A DNA stretch of 64,000 nucleotides from Trematomus loennbergii (GCA_012861695.1 JAAOOA010000521.1:152501-216500), one strand, 5' to 3'. Positions 1-13,066 are shown, counted from the stretch's first letter. Translations and numbers: made by a program. Notes: a model not told the origin generated them from the sequence alone.

Positions 1-206
1 GCTGGGAACTAAGTGCTGGGTACTAAGTGCTGCTGGGAACTAAGTGCTGGGAACTAAGTGCTGGGAACTAAGTGCTGGGACTAAGTGCTGGGAACTAAGT
101 GCTGGGTACTAAGTGCTGGGAACTAAGTGCTGGGAACTAAGTGCTGGGAACTAAGTGCTGGGTACTAAGTGCTAAGTGCTGGGAACTAAGTGCTGGGTAC
201 TAAATA
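1..206. repeat. 14-bp minisatellite
   Basis: About 14 tandem copies of a 14-bp unit, GCTGGGAACTAAGT, alternating with a T variant (GCTGGGTACTAAGT). Some copies are shortened. The array starts before the window edge. Confidence 0.95.
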
Positions 207-1041
<835 letters not shown>

Positions 1042-1157
1042 GTGAAGGTGACAGGCAGAGACTTCAAAGACAGGCACAGCGCAGATTAAAGCCCACCGAG
1101 AATCAAAGAGCCTCAGGTGGTGGGCCCACAGGTGTGTCCCCCGTATGTGTACTGTAT

Positions 1158-1270
1158 GTTTGTGTGTGTGTGTGTGTGCGTGCATGCATGCGTGCGTGCG
1201 TACGTGCGTGTGCGTGCGTGCGTGTGTGTGTGCAGGCGTGCGTGCGTGCATGCGTGGGTGTGTGTGCGTG

Positions 1271-1302
<32 letters not shown>

Positions 1303-1624
1303 TGCGTGTGTGTGTGCATGCGTGCGTGCGTGCGTGCGTGTGTGTGTGCATGCGTGCGTGTGCGTGCGTGCGTGGGTGTGTGTGCGTGTGCGTGCGTGTG
1401 TGTCGTGGTGCGTGCGTGCGTGGTTGGTGTGTGCGTGCGTGGCGTGCGTGTGCGTGTGGGTGTGTGGTGTGTGTGTGCGTGCGTGCGTGCGTGTGTGTGT
1501 GTGCGTGCGTGCGTGGTGCGTGTGTGTGTGTGCGTGCGTGCGTGTGTGTGTGTGTGCGTGTGTGGGTGTGTGTGTGTGTGTGCGTGCGTGTGTGTGCGTG
1601 TGCGTGCGTGCGTGTGTGTGTGTG
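1158..1624. repeat. GT/GCGT compound microsatellite
   Basis: About 470 bp of mixed GTGT, GCGT and GCAT units. Purine-pyrimidine alternation is almost unbroken, which is typical of Z-DNA-prone sequence. Confidence 0.95.
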
Positions 1625-1734
1625 AGAGCCCATCTATTTTTACCTCATATCTCTCCTGATAACTTGCTCTCTCTGGTTTTAACACTGCGTTGTTGTTGTT
1701 TGAGATAGAGAGAGTCTCCCTCAGACCACAGCTG

Positions 1735-1792
<58 letters not shown>
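1735..1792. repeat. (CT)n microsatellite
   Basis: CT dinucleotide tract directly next to the 3' end of the LINE fragment that follows. It could have arisen at that insertion's end. Confidence 0.9.
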
Positions 1793-1798
<6 letters not shown>

Positions 1799-2600
1799 AT
1801 GGGGCTTTATTGGCATGAAGCTAAATGAAACAATTTTGCCAAAGCATCAAAATACAAAATAATTAACAACATACATTTCAAATGTGTACATATTATTGAT
1901 ATATATATATACAGTGATACTTACACTTCAACACACGTGTGTTTCTTTGGGTGCGTGTGTGATTTTGTGTGTATGTGCTCATTCACTGTCCCTCAGCTTG
2001 TGGCATGTGTATACATATTGGGCAGCAAGGTGTGCCTTGTCTCCTTCTCCTAGGAGTATGCTCAGTCTTGAGAGGTCATTAACCTCCTTGAAACCTGGGT
2101 TACAGAGTTCAACTTGTTTCAGTAAATGCTCCTTACTTCGTTGAATGTTTGGCACTTTAGGAGGAAGTGCATCTCTGTCTCAGTCTCACCTGTCGTACAG
2201 TGACCATATTCTGTTTCCTTTTGGTTGCCAGGATCTGTTGTGACTTCCTGTTTCCAGTTTGTGTCACTGAGCCTGCACTTGGTTAGGATCTGTCTCTGCT
2301 TTCTATCTCTGACAGTAGACAGATATTCTTCCAGCTCTACTCTCTTTTTAGAGCCAGGTAACATTCTAATCTACTTTGGCTTCTAGTTTCTTCTTTCCAA
2401 TGTTGTAAATAGTTGTGTTTGCATTGTGTTATAATGCGTTTGACTGTGATTGGTGTTTGGAGAGCAGTGTTGTTGAGAGACTGGTCAGAGTGGCTGTGAG
2501 AGGGGCAGTTAGCCTCAGCACCAGCTGACATCGGGACTCTTTCCTGGGTTAGCGCTTGGCTTTGGAGTGGAGGGTGTCTCGGGGGCTGGATCTAAGGTGG
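1791..2600 (-). mobile_element. LINE 3' fragment with ORF2 tail
   Basis: The minus strand encodes, in two frames joined near position 2340-2364, the C-terminal tail of a non-LTR retrotransposon protein. The 2119-2364 piece has a spaced Cys-x-x-x / ExHFLLxC type motif (ending MHFLLKC), as seen at the C-terminus of many fish LINE proteins. The plus-strand TTCAATGGGGCTTTATTGGC at the left edge matches the 3' UTR style of a common teleost LINE. No reverse transcriptase core is present, so this is a 5'-truncated copy. The exact clade is not certain. Confidence 0.65.
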
Positions 2601-2805
2601 TTAAAGAATGTTACTGCTCTCTTTTGAGTGTTAATGATCAGAGGGTATCTGCCTCATTCTGATCTACATGCATTTGTTGGTGTTTTTCTCTGAACACGTA
2701 AAATGTATCTGCAGAATTCTGCATGTAAAGACTCTGTTGGATGTTTGTCCCAGCGGGTATAGCTCTGGTGACTGAGTGGACCCCATACTGTCTCTCCTGT
2801 CTCTC

Positions 2806-2969
<164 letters not shown>

Positions 2970-3063
2970 GAAGTAGTCCTAAAACCAAGGACTTAAATCC
3001 AGTTTGATGGAGGGTCAGGACCTCTACCTATACCGTTGTATTAATGTTGTGCAATGATTGGAG

Positions 3064-3080
3064 TCGCCCCCTGCTGGCCA
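3064..3080 (-). promoter_or_regulatory. CTCF-like motif
   Basis: The reverse strand reads CCAGCAGGGGGCG, which fits the vertebrate CTCF core consensus at every constrained position. The same string also occurs inside fish interspersed repeats, so occupancy is unknown. Confidence 0.4.
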
Positions 3081-4081
3081 TTAGAGAGTTTACAAGCTCT
3101 TACTCATTGGCATTATCGCTTGGAAAATTCTCCCTGATTTAAAGTCATGATTCCATAATATTTAATAATTCATCTATAGGTCATATTTAGTTTTACTAAA
3201 TAGCTGGACACTATCTGTTTGGTTTGATAATCATTTTGTATCATTTTAAGCTCATAACATTTCTTAATATTGAATTCTCCATGCTCATGCACATACAGGC
3301 ATCTTTATGGTGGAAAGGAGCCCACTTTGGAATATTGACATTTACTTGTGTTTCACCTCGTAAATGAAGTGTGCAAAAGTAGCATTAGGGGAAGAGGGAC
3401 AAGTGCACACACCCCCACACACACAATCGTACACACTCTGTGAAGTGCTTTCACCCTCCATGCAGCCATTAGAGCCCGTCCTCTCCTCACTCCTCACTCC
3501 CCCTCACACATGGGAGTGAGGGCTGAGTGAACTCCATTTTCCGCCCCATCTGCTGAAGGAGTGTCACGCAAACGCCTAAAAAGTGTCTCACACTGTTGGA
3601 AAATACTGAATGTCCTCTTCCAACAGAGTACATGATAAACAAAGGTATCCCAACTGTAGCTGTGTACATACAGGATGGTATGATTACCTAGAAGAGCATC
3701 AGGACTGTTTGAGGCATATGATAGCTATGTGATTAACATGATGATTCAGCCTCTATGGAGATAGACATATGACAAGCATGCTCATTTCTGACGTGGAGCT
3801 AATCTGAAGTAAACATTGAATACTGCTTTCTATTCCTCCATCTTGTGACTGTGTAACTCCCTCTCTTGGATATCAGCATGTGAAGGACACTGTTCAGGAA
3901 CTAGTTGATGCTCTGTATGTGATGACTACTTCCATTCTGGAGAGGATCACAGATACATGGATCCTGAGATTGAAGCTCAAGCCGGGGACGAGTGATATTT
4001 TTCTTACACACACTGTGCAAGGAGCAGCAAACATCTCGCTTCTCACTTCTTGGCAGTCCTCCAAGTGCCACACACATGGGT

Positions 4082-4084
<3 letters not shown>

Positions 4085-4134
<50 letters not shown>
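4085..4134. repeat. (CA)n microsatellite
   Basis: About 25 CA units. Confidence 0.95.
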
Positions 4135-4136
<2 letters not shown>

Positions 4137-4930
4137 AATACACTTACAGGAGCTGACAAGTGTCTGCTTCATCACTGGTTCTCATGGCAACACGGTCAGC
4201 GGTGTGTATGCTCTGGCTTCATTGAATGCACAAAACTATTGCAGGATTTCTAGCAGGTTTAAACTGCATGTTTTTTTTAAATGGTAAGACTTTTTAGGAA
4301 AGTTTAGACTTTAATACCTGTGTGTATTTAACAGCTACACTGGCAGCAATATTAAGGGCATTTTTGACAGGAACATAAGTCCCAGAATTACTCCAAAACA
4401 GCAAAATAAGTCTAAATCTATTTTAATCTAATATCAAAAAGCTGAGTTGCATGATCGCAGTATGGACAGAGTTCCATGGATTTCATCGTATATATTTTTG
4501 CCTGGAGATTATAGTTTACACAACACTAGGGCATTGGTTTTAGGGATTATTAAAGTGTGTTTTACCTTTGTGAATGCATTTATGTTTAAACAACATACAG
4601 GAGAATCATTTTGCCTGTATTTACTAAATAAACATCAAAACAAAGTTTGGGTTTTTTAATGTCATGTTAAAACACGAAGGACCTTGTCTGAACTGTTACT
4701 ATATACTACATTATTTTTTTATATCATTGTATTCTGTAGATTTAAGATATCCTGTCATTGGAAATAATGACTAACCCCAAACCATGAAAACTGAAAAAAA
4801 AGTTGTATTTATTCTGTTTTTGTAATGGGTACTACATTTAACTCAACAAATATCCAAGTGTTGTACAGATAGCTTAAAGAATTCAGAACCACGGTCAGCG
4901 ACACACACTCAATGTAACGAACCCTCGTGA

Positions 4931-4943
4931 CCACTAGAGGGGG
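4931..4943 (+). promoter_or_regulatory. Weak CTCF-like motif
   Basis: CCACTAGAGGGGG matches the CTCF core except for the conserved C near the end. It lies 40 bp from a piggyBac-like MITE. Confidence 0.25.
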
Positions 4944-4982
4944 GTGTAACACATAGATAACGAACATTAAAACGTTTTTTAA

Positions 4983-6269
4983 CCCTTATGTTGTGTCAAA
5001 AGCTGTTACCGTTCATGGTGTTCGCGGGTCAATTTTGACCCATGATTTATCTCAGTCCAAAACACTAAAAAAAATGACTATCATCCAATATTGTTTTAAC
5101 TACATCATAACTAACTTATCATGCATTCATAACCGTACAATCCTGTTGTTATTGTATGGCCCCAAGAAACATATTTAAAGTGGACCTATCATGCTATATT
5201 TAAATGATATATTGTAGGGCCATACCTATATAAGGTTTATACGTCTCTGTTTTCAAATACCAAACAGATCATGCATTTTAGCCATGCCTCATTTCGCTCT
5301 ATGTGCTGTTTGCTGTCTCCGGGTCTGATTCTGCTGACCACGCCCCCCTGCAGGAGAGGGGAGACGTGCTCTGATCAGCTGCTGGGCTGTCAGAAGAGGG
5401 GGAGAAAAAGAGATCTCCGTCCTCCGTGTTTTATTATATAGAGTCGTTATTCATTTGTTTTAAAGCTCAATAAATAACAAAGAAGACTTTAACCGTCACT
5501 TTTCTAATTTTGTCCGGAAGATTTAAACTTTAACGGACATCTTGACCGGCGAAAGAAACTGAAACTGAAACTCTGCCGCACGGTCCCCTCGTTCCTTGGA
5601 AGAGGCGGAGAGGTGGGTGTTTGTCATCTGCTGGTGGACTAACTGGAGAGAATTACAGCGCTTGCCTCGACGGGGAGGGATTGCATTGAATTAAAGCAGC
5701 ATAGCAACCATGTGCGGGAAGTCTTCTTCGCTGCTTTTGTGGCAGACTACAGCGCCACTTACAGGCCTGGCATATGTACTACAGCGTCTCCAGCGCTTTC
5801 GAGCGGCAATGGCCGGCCGTGTCCCAACCCCACATTCCCCTGATAGGTGGAGAGTTGGCCCAATAGCCGTAGCGCCACCGTCCTGACGTCAGGACAGTGT
5901 TCAAATCTGGATCAGTTTTTATCAGATCCGTTGCAGCCCCTTTTTTAGAGATTTGGGTATGGAGGAAAATAGAGAGGGTTGTGTTTTCTGACACTTGGTG
6001 AGTTCCCTGGAACACCGGGACACATATTCATGTAGAAAGACGTACCAAATTTGACCTCGAGTCACCCACAACATGCTGCTGGGTCTCCCAGACCCGAACA
6101 CCAAATTATACACTTTCAGACTTGGCTTAAATTGTCAAAATCCGTTTTGTAGTTTTATATATCGTTGTGGAGGATATCATGAAGCCTGGTTCATACAAAA
6201 AACTAGTGCTAGTTATTATATCATTTTAACTTGAAACGGGTCACGGGAGACCCCAACACAACATAAGGG
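4983..6269. mobile_element. piggyBac-like MITE with TTAA sites
   Basis: The ends read CCCTTATGTTGTGT and, inverted, ACACAACATAAGGG, and both are flanked by TTAA (4979-4982 and 6270-6273). A TTAA duplication with CCC ends is the hallmark of piggyBac transposons. The 1.29-kb body has no transposase frame. It may hold a second nested repeat starting near 5180 (GTGGACCTATCATGCTATAT). Confidence 0.8.
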
Positions 6270-6273
6270 TTAA

Positions 6274-7000
6274 AGCATGTTAATTTAACTTCTAAAGAAG
6301 AAATAAGATTACAAATTAGTTTTGTGTTGAAAAAAATAGATACTGTGAGAATTTCTCTGAACTAATTACTTGGTATTTAAACATAATGTACACAAAATAA
6401 TAAAAACTTCCTCTTAACAATTCCTTATTGTTCTTTAAAATCTAATATATAAATGTTAATAATATGAAACTGTCAAAAGTAATGGAAAGTATCGCAACAT
6501 AATTTGAAAATATAAATATTTAGCAATATAATGCATTTATTATCTCAAAAATTACTTAATGTTCAAAAATAAGAAGTCAAAGAAATGATGACTCGTGAAA
6601 TCAAGATTGATAGTAAGTCTTTATTTAAAGAGTTGAACATGTTCTTGATATACTCTTATTTTCCAGCACATACATTAGTGTAATAGATGAATACATGGAG
6701 TGCACCACCATGTGCATTAAACAGTGGCGGTTACACAGAGGAAGACACGTGATAATACAAACATTTGTGCTTTACACGATATATTTCAATGCTCAGAAAG
6801 AAATTGCATAGATGTGATAAACAGTGTATTCTCCCAGAAATCAAGATAAGTTCAAGGCATTGAAATAATTATATATTGTGGTGATATATATTGCAAAAAA
6901 TCACTTTACTCTATGGGTAAAAGTCACCACTTTCACACCGTTTTAAGGCCACTGGAAAGCTCACTTTAAGATGCATTTTAACCTTATTCATGGAGAGAAT
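6274..7000. other. AT-rich, no gene seen
   Basis: AT-rich unique DNA with many homopolymer runs. No gene or element ends found. Confidence 0.5.
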
Positions 7001-7343
7001 GGGTGTTTCTCAAAGTCTGCTCCAGAGCCACTATTTCAAGCATACTTTGTCATCGAGTCCCGCCGAAGGACTGTTCCAATGTCCAGCATACTTGGAATTC
7101 TACCGAGCCCGCGTACTCGTTTGGAGAAATCGAGGCTGCACATGTAGACTCCGCGGTCTTAAAATCCCCACAATGCTTTGCGCACGGACCAATTTCCCCA
7201 AATCTGTGGCGGAAATGTAAGGCGGGGCCTCTCATATGACGCACACCTGCACACTTGCTAGCCTGTTCCACTCTTTGTTTTCCGAATGCCAGGAAGAAGT
7301 ATTCTTGCCTCGCTTCTGAAGGAAGTGACTCGGAAGACATTGT
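7001..7343 (+). mobile_element. TTTCTCAA-family MITE, right end lost
   Basis: Begins with the terminal sequence GGGTGTTTCTCAA and matches the copies at 52978-53362 and 62113-62492 along its length, including the internal block around 'GCGCACGGACCAATTTCCCC'. The last ~50 bp including the right inverted repeat are missing. Confidence 0.7.
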
Positions 7344-7544
7344 GACATGGCCACTGTGTTCATTTTAAGTGACATGCTGTAGCTAGGATATAGGCAGCTG
7401 ATCTTAGTTTAAAACTCAGACGTTATGATGGCAACAATCTTCTCTATATCCAAAGATAACGGCTACTAACACTTTATTTGATCAAATAAGATGCCCTTGT
7501 TAAAAAGATATGGTTGAGTGTTTTGCTCCAGAGTGCAGCCAGAG

Positions 7545-7934
7545 GGTGTTTCTCAATGTTGAGGACGCTTCCTTGGTAGGACATGTCCCTCCGAGTCAGG
7601 TCTTTCAGAGGCTAGGCAAGAACCCTTCCTTTCATTCGGAGAACGAAGAATGGAACAGGCTAGCAAGTGTGCGTCATATGAGAGGCCTCGCCTTATATTA
7701 CATTTTCCGCCAAAGATTTGGGAAATTGGTCCGTGCGCAAAGCATTGTGGGGATTTTAAGACCGTGGAGGATACACTGGTGCATCCCTCGAAATTTCCCG
7801 CAACTGAAGCATTCAGTCCTCGGTAGAATTCCAAGGATCCTGGACATTGGAACAGTCCTTCGGCGGGATTCAATGACGTAGCATCCTTGAAATAGTGGCT
7901 CTGGAGGAGCCTTCCTCGACATTGAGAAACACCC
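7545..7934 (-). mobile_element. TTTCTCAA-family MITE, complete, inverted
   Basis: Inverted terminal repeats GGGTGTTTCTCAATG and its complement bound the element. It is the reverse-orientation relative of the copy at 7001-7343, only 200 bp away. It has no protein-coding capacity of its own. Confidence 0.75.
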
Positions 7935-8273
7935 AGTGAACAAGTTCAAGTTTGATGAATATTTAAATAAAAGCTTTGCCTGAGGTAGTGAATGTGATGT
8001 GATTGATAAGCCTTGAGGGAACACAGAAGGTTTTGGTTAGAAAGCATTGACCATACAAGTCAAAATAGATGTCTACAAAGTGCCTGAAAGCCTTTTGGCC
8101 TGCTGCACTGTTTCCTTGTCATAACACTTACAAATATTGTGCCTGTGATTAGTGTTAGAGTGAAACACACAGATTTGTGAGCAGCAAAGCGTACATTTGG
8201 CTACATTTTAAAGTGATAAGAGGTCAAGTGATGTGTCCCCACTAAAGTGACAACTCTGTGGGGAAAAAGCCCC

Positions 8274-10812
8274 TCAGTTTTTGGAGGTCACATGACAGGA
8301 AGTGGCCTGCTCCTCCATGCCAGCCTGCGTCATGAGCTCAGACACGTCGCTTTCAAGGTCGTCGATGCGCGTTCCCATCTCATCTAGTGAGCAAGTGAAG
8401 GAACAATCTGCCAGGGAACCAGAGAGCAACAACTCCATAGAGAAACCATTTCACATTCAAATGATATTAAGCATTTACAGCCATGTCTTCTTTGACAAAT
8501 TGGTGCACACAATCTTGTTTAATTTAGGAAGCTTTTCATTTTAGAGTGCTAACCCTCCTCCTGGCAAAAGGCTAAGCTGCTTAATCACGTCTAGAAAATA
8601 TAGGTTTATTTGATATATAATTGAGCGTTTGTTGTATCTTTGTTAATGTGTTATTTTATAAGGACTATAAATTATTTGGGTGAATAAAACGTACCTGCGC
8701 TCCCTGTCTTCTGTTCCCTGTTCCTTCACAATGACACACATTAAAAACATATAAGACTCTTTAACTGTTTTTGAGAAGGCTCCTACTCGCAGGTGTATTG
8801 TAAACATCTTGATTAAAAGGTCATCAGGGGAACGGGACGGGGCTGCAATGGTTAACATCTCAAAGTCTTACTCTTACTGAAAGCCGAGTTTCACAAATAT
8901 ATTTTACCGTAGCAAAAGCAAGAAGAGACATCTACACAGAGGTGGGGAAAGTACTCAGATCTTGTACTTGAGTCAAAGTAGAAGTACTTGTACTTGAGTC
9001 AAAGTACTCAGATCTTGTACTTGAGTCAAAGTACTCAGATCTTGTACTTGAGTCAAAGTAGAAGTACTCAGATCTTGTACTTGAGTAAAGTAGAAGTACT
9101 CAGATCTTGTACTTGAGTAAAAGTAGAAGTACTCAGATCTTGTACTTGAGTAAAAGTAGAAGTACTCAGATCTTGTACTTGAGTAAAAGTAGAAGTACTC
9201 AGATCTTGTACTTGAGTAAAAGTAGAAGTACTCAGATCTTGTACTTGAGTAAAAGTAGAAGTACTCAGATCTTGTACTTGAGTAAAAGTAGAAGTACTCA
9301 GATCTTGTACTTGAGTAAAAGTAGAAGTACTCAGATCTTGTACTTGAGTAAAAGTAGAAGTACTCAGATCTTGTAGTAAAAGTAGAAGTACTCAGATCTT
9401 GTACTTGAGTAAAAGTAGAAGTACTCAGATCTTGTACTTGAGTAAAAGTAGAAGTACTCAGATCTTGTACTTGAGTAAAAGTAGAAGTACTCAGGTCTTG
9501 TACTTGAGTCAAAGTAGAAGTACTCAGATCTTGTACTTGAGTAAAAGTAGAAGTACTCAGATCTGTACTTGATTAAAAGTAGAAGTACTCAGATCTTGTA
9601 CTTGAGTAAAAGTAGAAGTACCAGAGTGTAGGAATACTCAGTTACAGTAAAAGTCCTGCATTCAAAATGTTCCTCAAGTAAAAGTATAAAAGTATTCTCA
9701 TCAAAATATAGTGAAAGTAGAGACAGTGAAAGTAGTCATCGTGCAGATTGGTCCATTTCAGAATAATATATATGATATGTTTTATAATGATTGATCATGA
9801 AAGTGTTCTCAAAGCTGGTAAAGGTGCAGCTAGTTTGAATGACTTTGTATACTGCAGGGTAGCTTGTGGATTTACTCCAGGTGGAACTAAAGTCTGATTT
9901 AACACTTGGTTATATTTCACATCATTCATCCACATCTGTAAAGTAACTAAAGGTATTAAGTACATGTAGTGGAGTAAAAGTACACCATGTACCTCTGAAT
10001 TGGAGTGGGGTAGAAGTACAAAGTAGCATAAAATGGAAATACTCAAGTAAAGTACAAGTACCTCAAAATTGTACTTAAGTACAGTACTTGAGTAAATGTA
10101 CTTAGTTACTTTACACCACTGTATCTACGTATGAATCCATAATCATTTTTGGGCAAGAGGACCAGATTTTGGATGGTCATTTGAACACATTTGCAATTTT
10201 TTATTATGACGAGTGAAAATGTCAGCCATGCTCAGGAAAATAACTTCAAGAACAAATGTGTTTTTATCTTTTATGCTTACTGTTTTTGTTTTTGCATTTG
10301 ACAAATGTATCTTAAATAGAAAAATATGCATAAGTATTAAATTGGATTTGAGGTTTTTGTTTTAGACTGAGTTTGAACGCCCCCCAGTGGCCATGCATGT
10401 TAACACAGCTGTGTGTTTGACAGGAGGACACGTCTTTGATTAGTAATTACTCTCAGGTGCGTTTTAGCTAAATGCAGGACTCGCTTAATTCATTATAAGT
10501 TATAACAATAAGTAAATGCTGCGACAATTATTGAGCAAACCGGAAACGCCAAAAAGTGAAGCAGGCAGTGAAGTTACCAGCTGTTTACAGTAGGAACATG
10601 GTATAAAAAAAGGATATTTTTGGACTCCAGCTGCTCAGAAATTCCCTTGAATCGTCCCTGAAGTCTTTGCATTGTTTCCTCCATCTATAGGAAAAGAAAT
10701 AAGGCATTTCAAGTATTACAATGTTAGTTTTTGTGCACATACCTTTATCAATGTCAGACAAACTCACCGCTTCTGTCAACTCTTTAGCTGAATTGCTCTC
10801 TGTTTTCGACAT
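8274..10812 (-). CDS. hsbp1l1: Heat shock factor-binding protein 1-like
   Basis: Three exons on the minus strand: exon 1 10768-10812 (ATG, 15 codons), exon 2 10618-10684, exon 3 8274-8386 (stop TGA 8274-8276). They join in frame to 74 aa, close to the 74-76 aa usual for HSBP1 family members. The C-terminal half reads IDEMGTRIDDLESDVSELMT then QAG, the diagnostic HSBP1-family coiled-coil; exon 2 supplies MEETMQRLQGRFKGISEQLE. Family knowledge: HSBP1 forms a small coiled-coil trimer that binds the HSF1 trimerisation region and dampens the heat-shock response. The N-terminus (MSKTESNSAKELTEA) differs from HSBP1 proper, which favours the HSBP1-like 1 paralogue. Intron 1 is GT-AG; intron 2 looks like a U12-type AT-AC intron and contains a hAT-like MITE. 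A fragment of this intron is carried in every spacer of the gene array to the right. Confidence 0.85.
8937..10121. mobile_element. hAT-like MITE with 33-bp subterminal repeats
   Basis: Ends CAGAGGTGGGGAAAGTA and, inverted, CAGTGGTGTAAAGTAAC. The flanking 8-mers CATCTACA and TATCTACG share six central bases, fitting an old 8-bp hAT target duplication. The left part (8940-9625) is about 20 tandem copies of a 33-bp unit containing GTACTTGAGTAAAAGTAGAA. The unit is 11 codons, so stop-free frames on both strands here are not genes. Truncated copies head each spacer of the gene array. Confidence 0.75.
10378..10392 (-). promoter_or_regulatory. CTCF-like motif in hsbp1l1 intron
   Basis: Reverse strand GGCCACTGGGGGGCG. 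Ancestral position of the reverse-facing motif found in the array spacers. Confidence 0.35.
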
Positions 10813-10990
10813 CGTTTCTTAAACAACAGTTTTAGTATATCGGCTGAAACCTAATCTTGGCCGCAACAACCTGAGTATGAATGTTTTCTTGCTGTAAAAA
10901 TCTCCTTTCTGTTTCCCCTCGAAAACGTTAGCAATGACTCCCATAACTTGAGTCGAAAGACTGAAAACAACGTGACTTCCGCCTGCAGTT
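10813..10990 (-). promoter_or_regulatory. Putative hsbp1l1 promoter
   Basis: Just upstream of the start codon, with an ETS-type site on the minus strand (GGCGGAAGTCACGTT, 10969-10984). No TATA box is obvious, as expected for a broadly expressed small gene. Confidence 0.4.
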
Positions 10991-12352
10991 TTTTTGAAAT
11001 GTCAAAATAAAAGTCCCTAGATGAAAGCATCTGAAAAAGGGAATCGTAAAATTTGAAGTGTCTTGCATGCTGACGTAATTAAAAGCTATAACCACCAATA
11101 CCTTCCCCAAACATATTTTAAATGATATACGGATAGGAAAATGTATCAACTCATAACCCAGGTATGTTGATTTTTGTCAAAGGAGAGATTAGTTTCTACA
11201 ATAAATGTGCAATTTCTCCGTTACCTTCAAAATAAAAGACAAAAGCCTATAACCGAACATGCCAAATGTTTAAAGCAGGTCATGATACAATTTGCGGAGG
11301 GATTAAAATGCAAATAATCAGCATTTTCTTCTGAACGGTTACTTACATACTGTTGTAAGTTTGATGTTGATTTAGAGAATTATATGAAAACCAAGAAAAA
11401 TCCCAGCTTTATAGACAATGTTTTAGATTACAATTGTACATGTGAAAATGAGGCACTTTGGATTTGCAATTTACATATCGGGGACAGAGATATTGATAGA
11501 GCCCAGAAGCCCAGAATGTTTTTTCTGTAGCCCCGGACAATTCTCCCTGAAATATAATACATTAACCGTGCTTTACCTGAACCTCATGACACAAGAGAGG
11601 ACGGCAGAATTGTAATTTCCCGTGTTCAGTGAATGCAATTATTATGTAAAGATTATTCCAAGGCACACCTTCATATGACCATTATAGTTATAAAACAAAG
11701 AGAATAAATGAAAAACAGTTATGAAATACTATATGACAGCAAAACAAGAATAGGCCTACAGTTTAAAAGGGGAGTGATTAGTAAAATATCCATATAGAAA
11801 ATCTGTTTACAGTTCTGTTCTGGAGCATGCCCCCGGACCCCCCTAGAGGATGTTAGGTCCACTCCCCACTTGTAAAAATATAGCACTTTACCCCTGCTTA
11901 CACCTATATGCCCTGAGCTGATTATCGAGCCTTCATTGTAACAGTCGCGGGTGTGGGGAGTGTTGCAGTTGAAAACTCCACTGCACCGGTACCTTAATGG
12001 GAAACCCTAAATGTTTGAGCTCCCTCTATGAAACGTCAAGCTATCCCACAGCACACCCAAAAGAAAATCTCTGGCGCCGCCACTGTGGGCTAAGCCCCGA
12101 ATGTTTCCAGGTCCAGGAAACGCCCCTGATAGAGCCTGGTTTACAACACTAGTTTCATGTTGAACGAAGCAAGGTTTTTATATCTTTACATTAAAAGTTT
12201 CATCAGACTACCATGTTAAATATGAGGCAATATATTATAAACATGTAATCCAATATGCCCAAAGACAGACTACAGTAGCATGTACACGTTGCATTCAAGT
12301 TGAGGAATTTTCAAAGTTTCAAGTGCAGACATTGGGATAAGGAATCACATGT
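10991..12352. other. No gene seen upstream of hsbp1l1
   Basis: AT-rich DNA with no supported exon. The segment 10489-12353, which includes hsbp1l1 exons 1-2, is missing from all later spacers of the array. Confidence 0.5.
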
Positions 12353-12697
12353 TTTAAAGGTGGGGTAAGTAAGTTTGAGAAACCGGCTCTAGATACACTT
12401 TGTTATATTCCATGGAATGCTCTTAACATCCCGATAGCAATGAATATCTGAAGTGCTTTGACAAAAAATCCATTAAAAAAAAATGTCATCTGTGGAAGCA
12501 GTAGTAGGCCTATTGTAAAAAGCACGACCAATCATCGAGCCGGCCCGGCTAAAAAACTGGATGGCCTACCTGCCTGTCAGCCTTCCATCTGTGCACAAAC
12601 TTATCTCGTGCACGTTCGTGTGTGTTGGAGGGGCAGATTTTTTCAAATTCTAGCGCACTCTAGCCGTTTCTCCTAAATTACCTACCCCGCCTTTAAG
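12353..12697. mobile_element. TTAA-flanked MITE with 35-bp inverted ends
   Basis: Left end TTAAAGGTGGGGTAAGTAA and, inverted, right end TTAAAGGCGGGGTAGGTAA, followed in both by a GAGAAAC-GGCT motif. No coding capacity. The same element sits in the spacers at about 47700-48080, 52288-52670 and 56731-57110. Confidence 0.7.
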
Positions 12698-13051
12698 TTT
12701 AGTGCTCAATGTCTATCAATTGACTTGTACATTTAGTGAGAGCCCCTTAAATTGATAAGATATGTTACCACTTGAGCTTAAACCTAAGAGTCGCATTATG
12801 AAGAGCTCCACTGGTAAAGGTCAAAGTAAAAAGTCCAACTCAAAAGCAGACACTGCATCCTTTTAAGAACCAGTGTGCCACATCAACAAATATCTCACAC
12901 TTTTGTAAATTTGCAATAGTTTAAACTAGAACTATTGAGACATGTTTTTGCAAAGGGGATTTTCACAATCTTTTGTCAGCGCTGTAAAGTATTAAGATAC
13001 ATTTTGCAAATTTGTTTTGTAAAGGAAACATTTTTCCAACACACCTTTTAG

Positions 13052-13066
13052 ACACTAGAGGGCACC
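13052..13066 (+). promoter_or_regulatory. CTCF-like motif 3' of gene A
   Basis: ACACTAGAGGGCACC, one mismatch to the CTCF core. Conserved 3' of genes C, D and E; altered at gene B. Confidence 0.35.

Larger units (their letters stand above)
8387..10617 (-). other. Probable U12-type AT-AC intron of hsbp1l1
   Basis: On the minus strand the intron starts ATATCCTTT, the canonical U12 AT-AC 5' splice site, and ends TTCCTTCACTTGCTCAC, where TTCCTTCAC resembles the U12 branch site and AC is the acceptor. No usable GT donor lies near the end of exon 2. Joining at these points gives the conserved LESK-IDEM sequence in frame. Confidence 0.8.

Noticed and set aside
3880..4175. Short frames around the CA tract
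   Set aside because: Run into the microsatellite and have no supporting signals.
5081..5180. tRNA-like or other RNA gene within the piggyBac MITE
   Set aside because: No A/B boxes or cloverleaf that I could fold convincingly.
8973..9512. 179-codon repetitive frame and its plus-strand partner
   Set aside because: The 33-bp subterminal repeat of a MITE is 11 codons long, so frames stay open by arithmetic.
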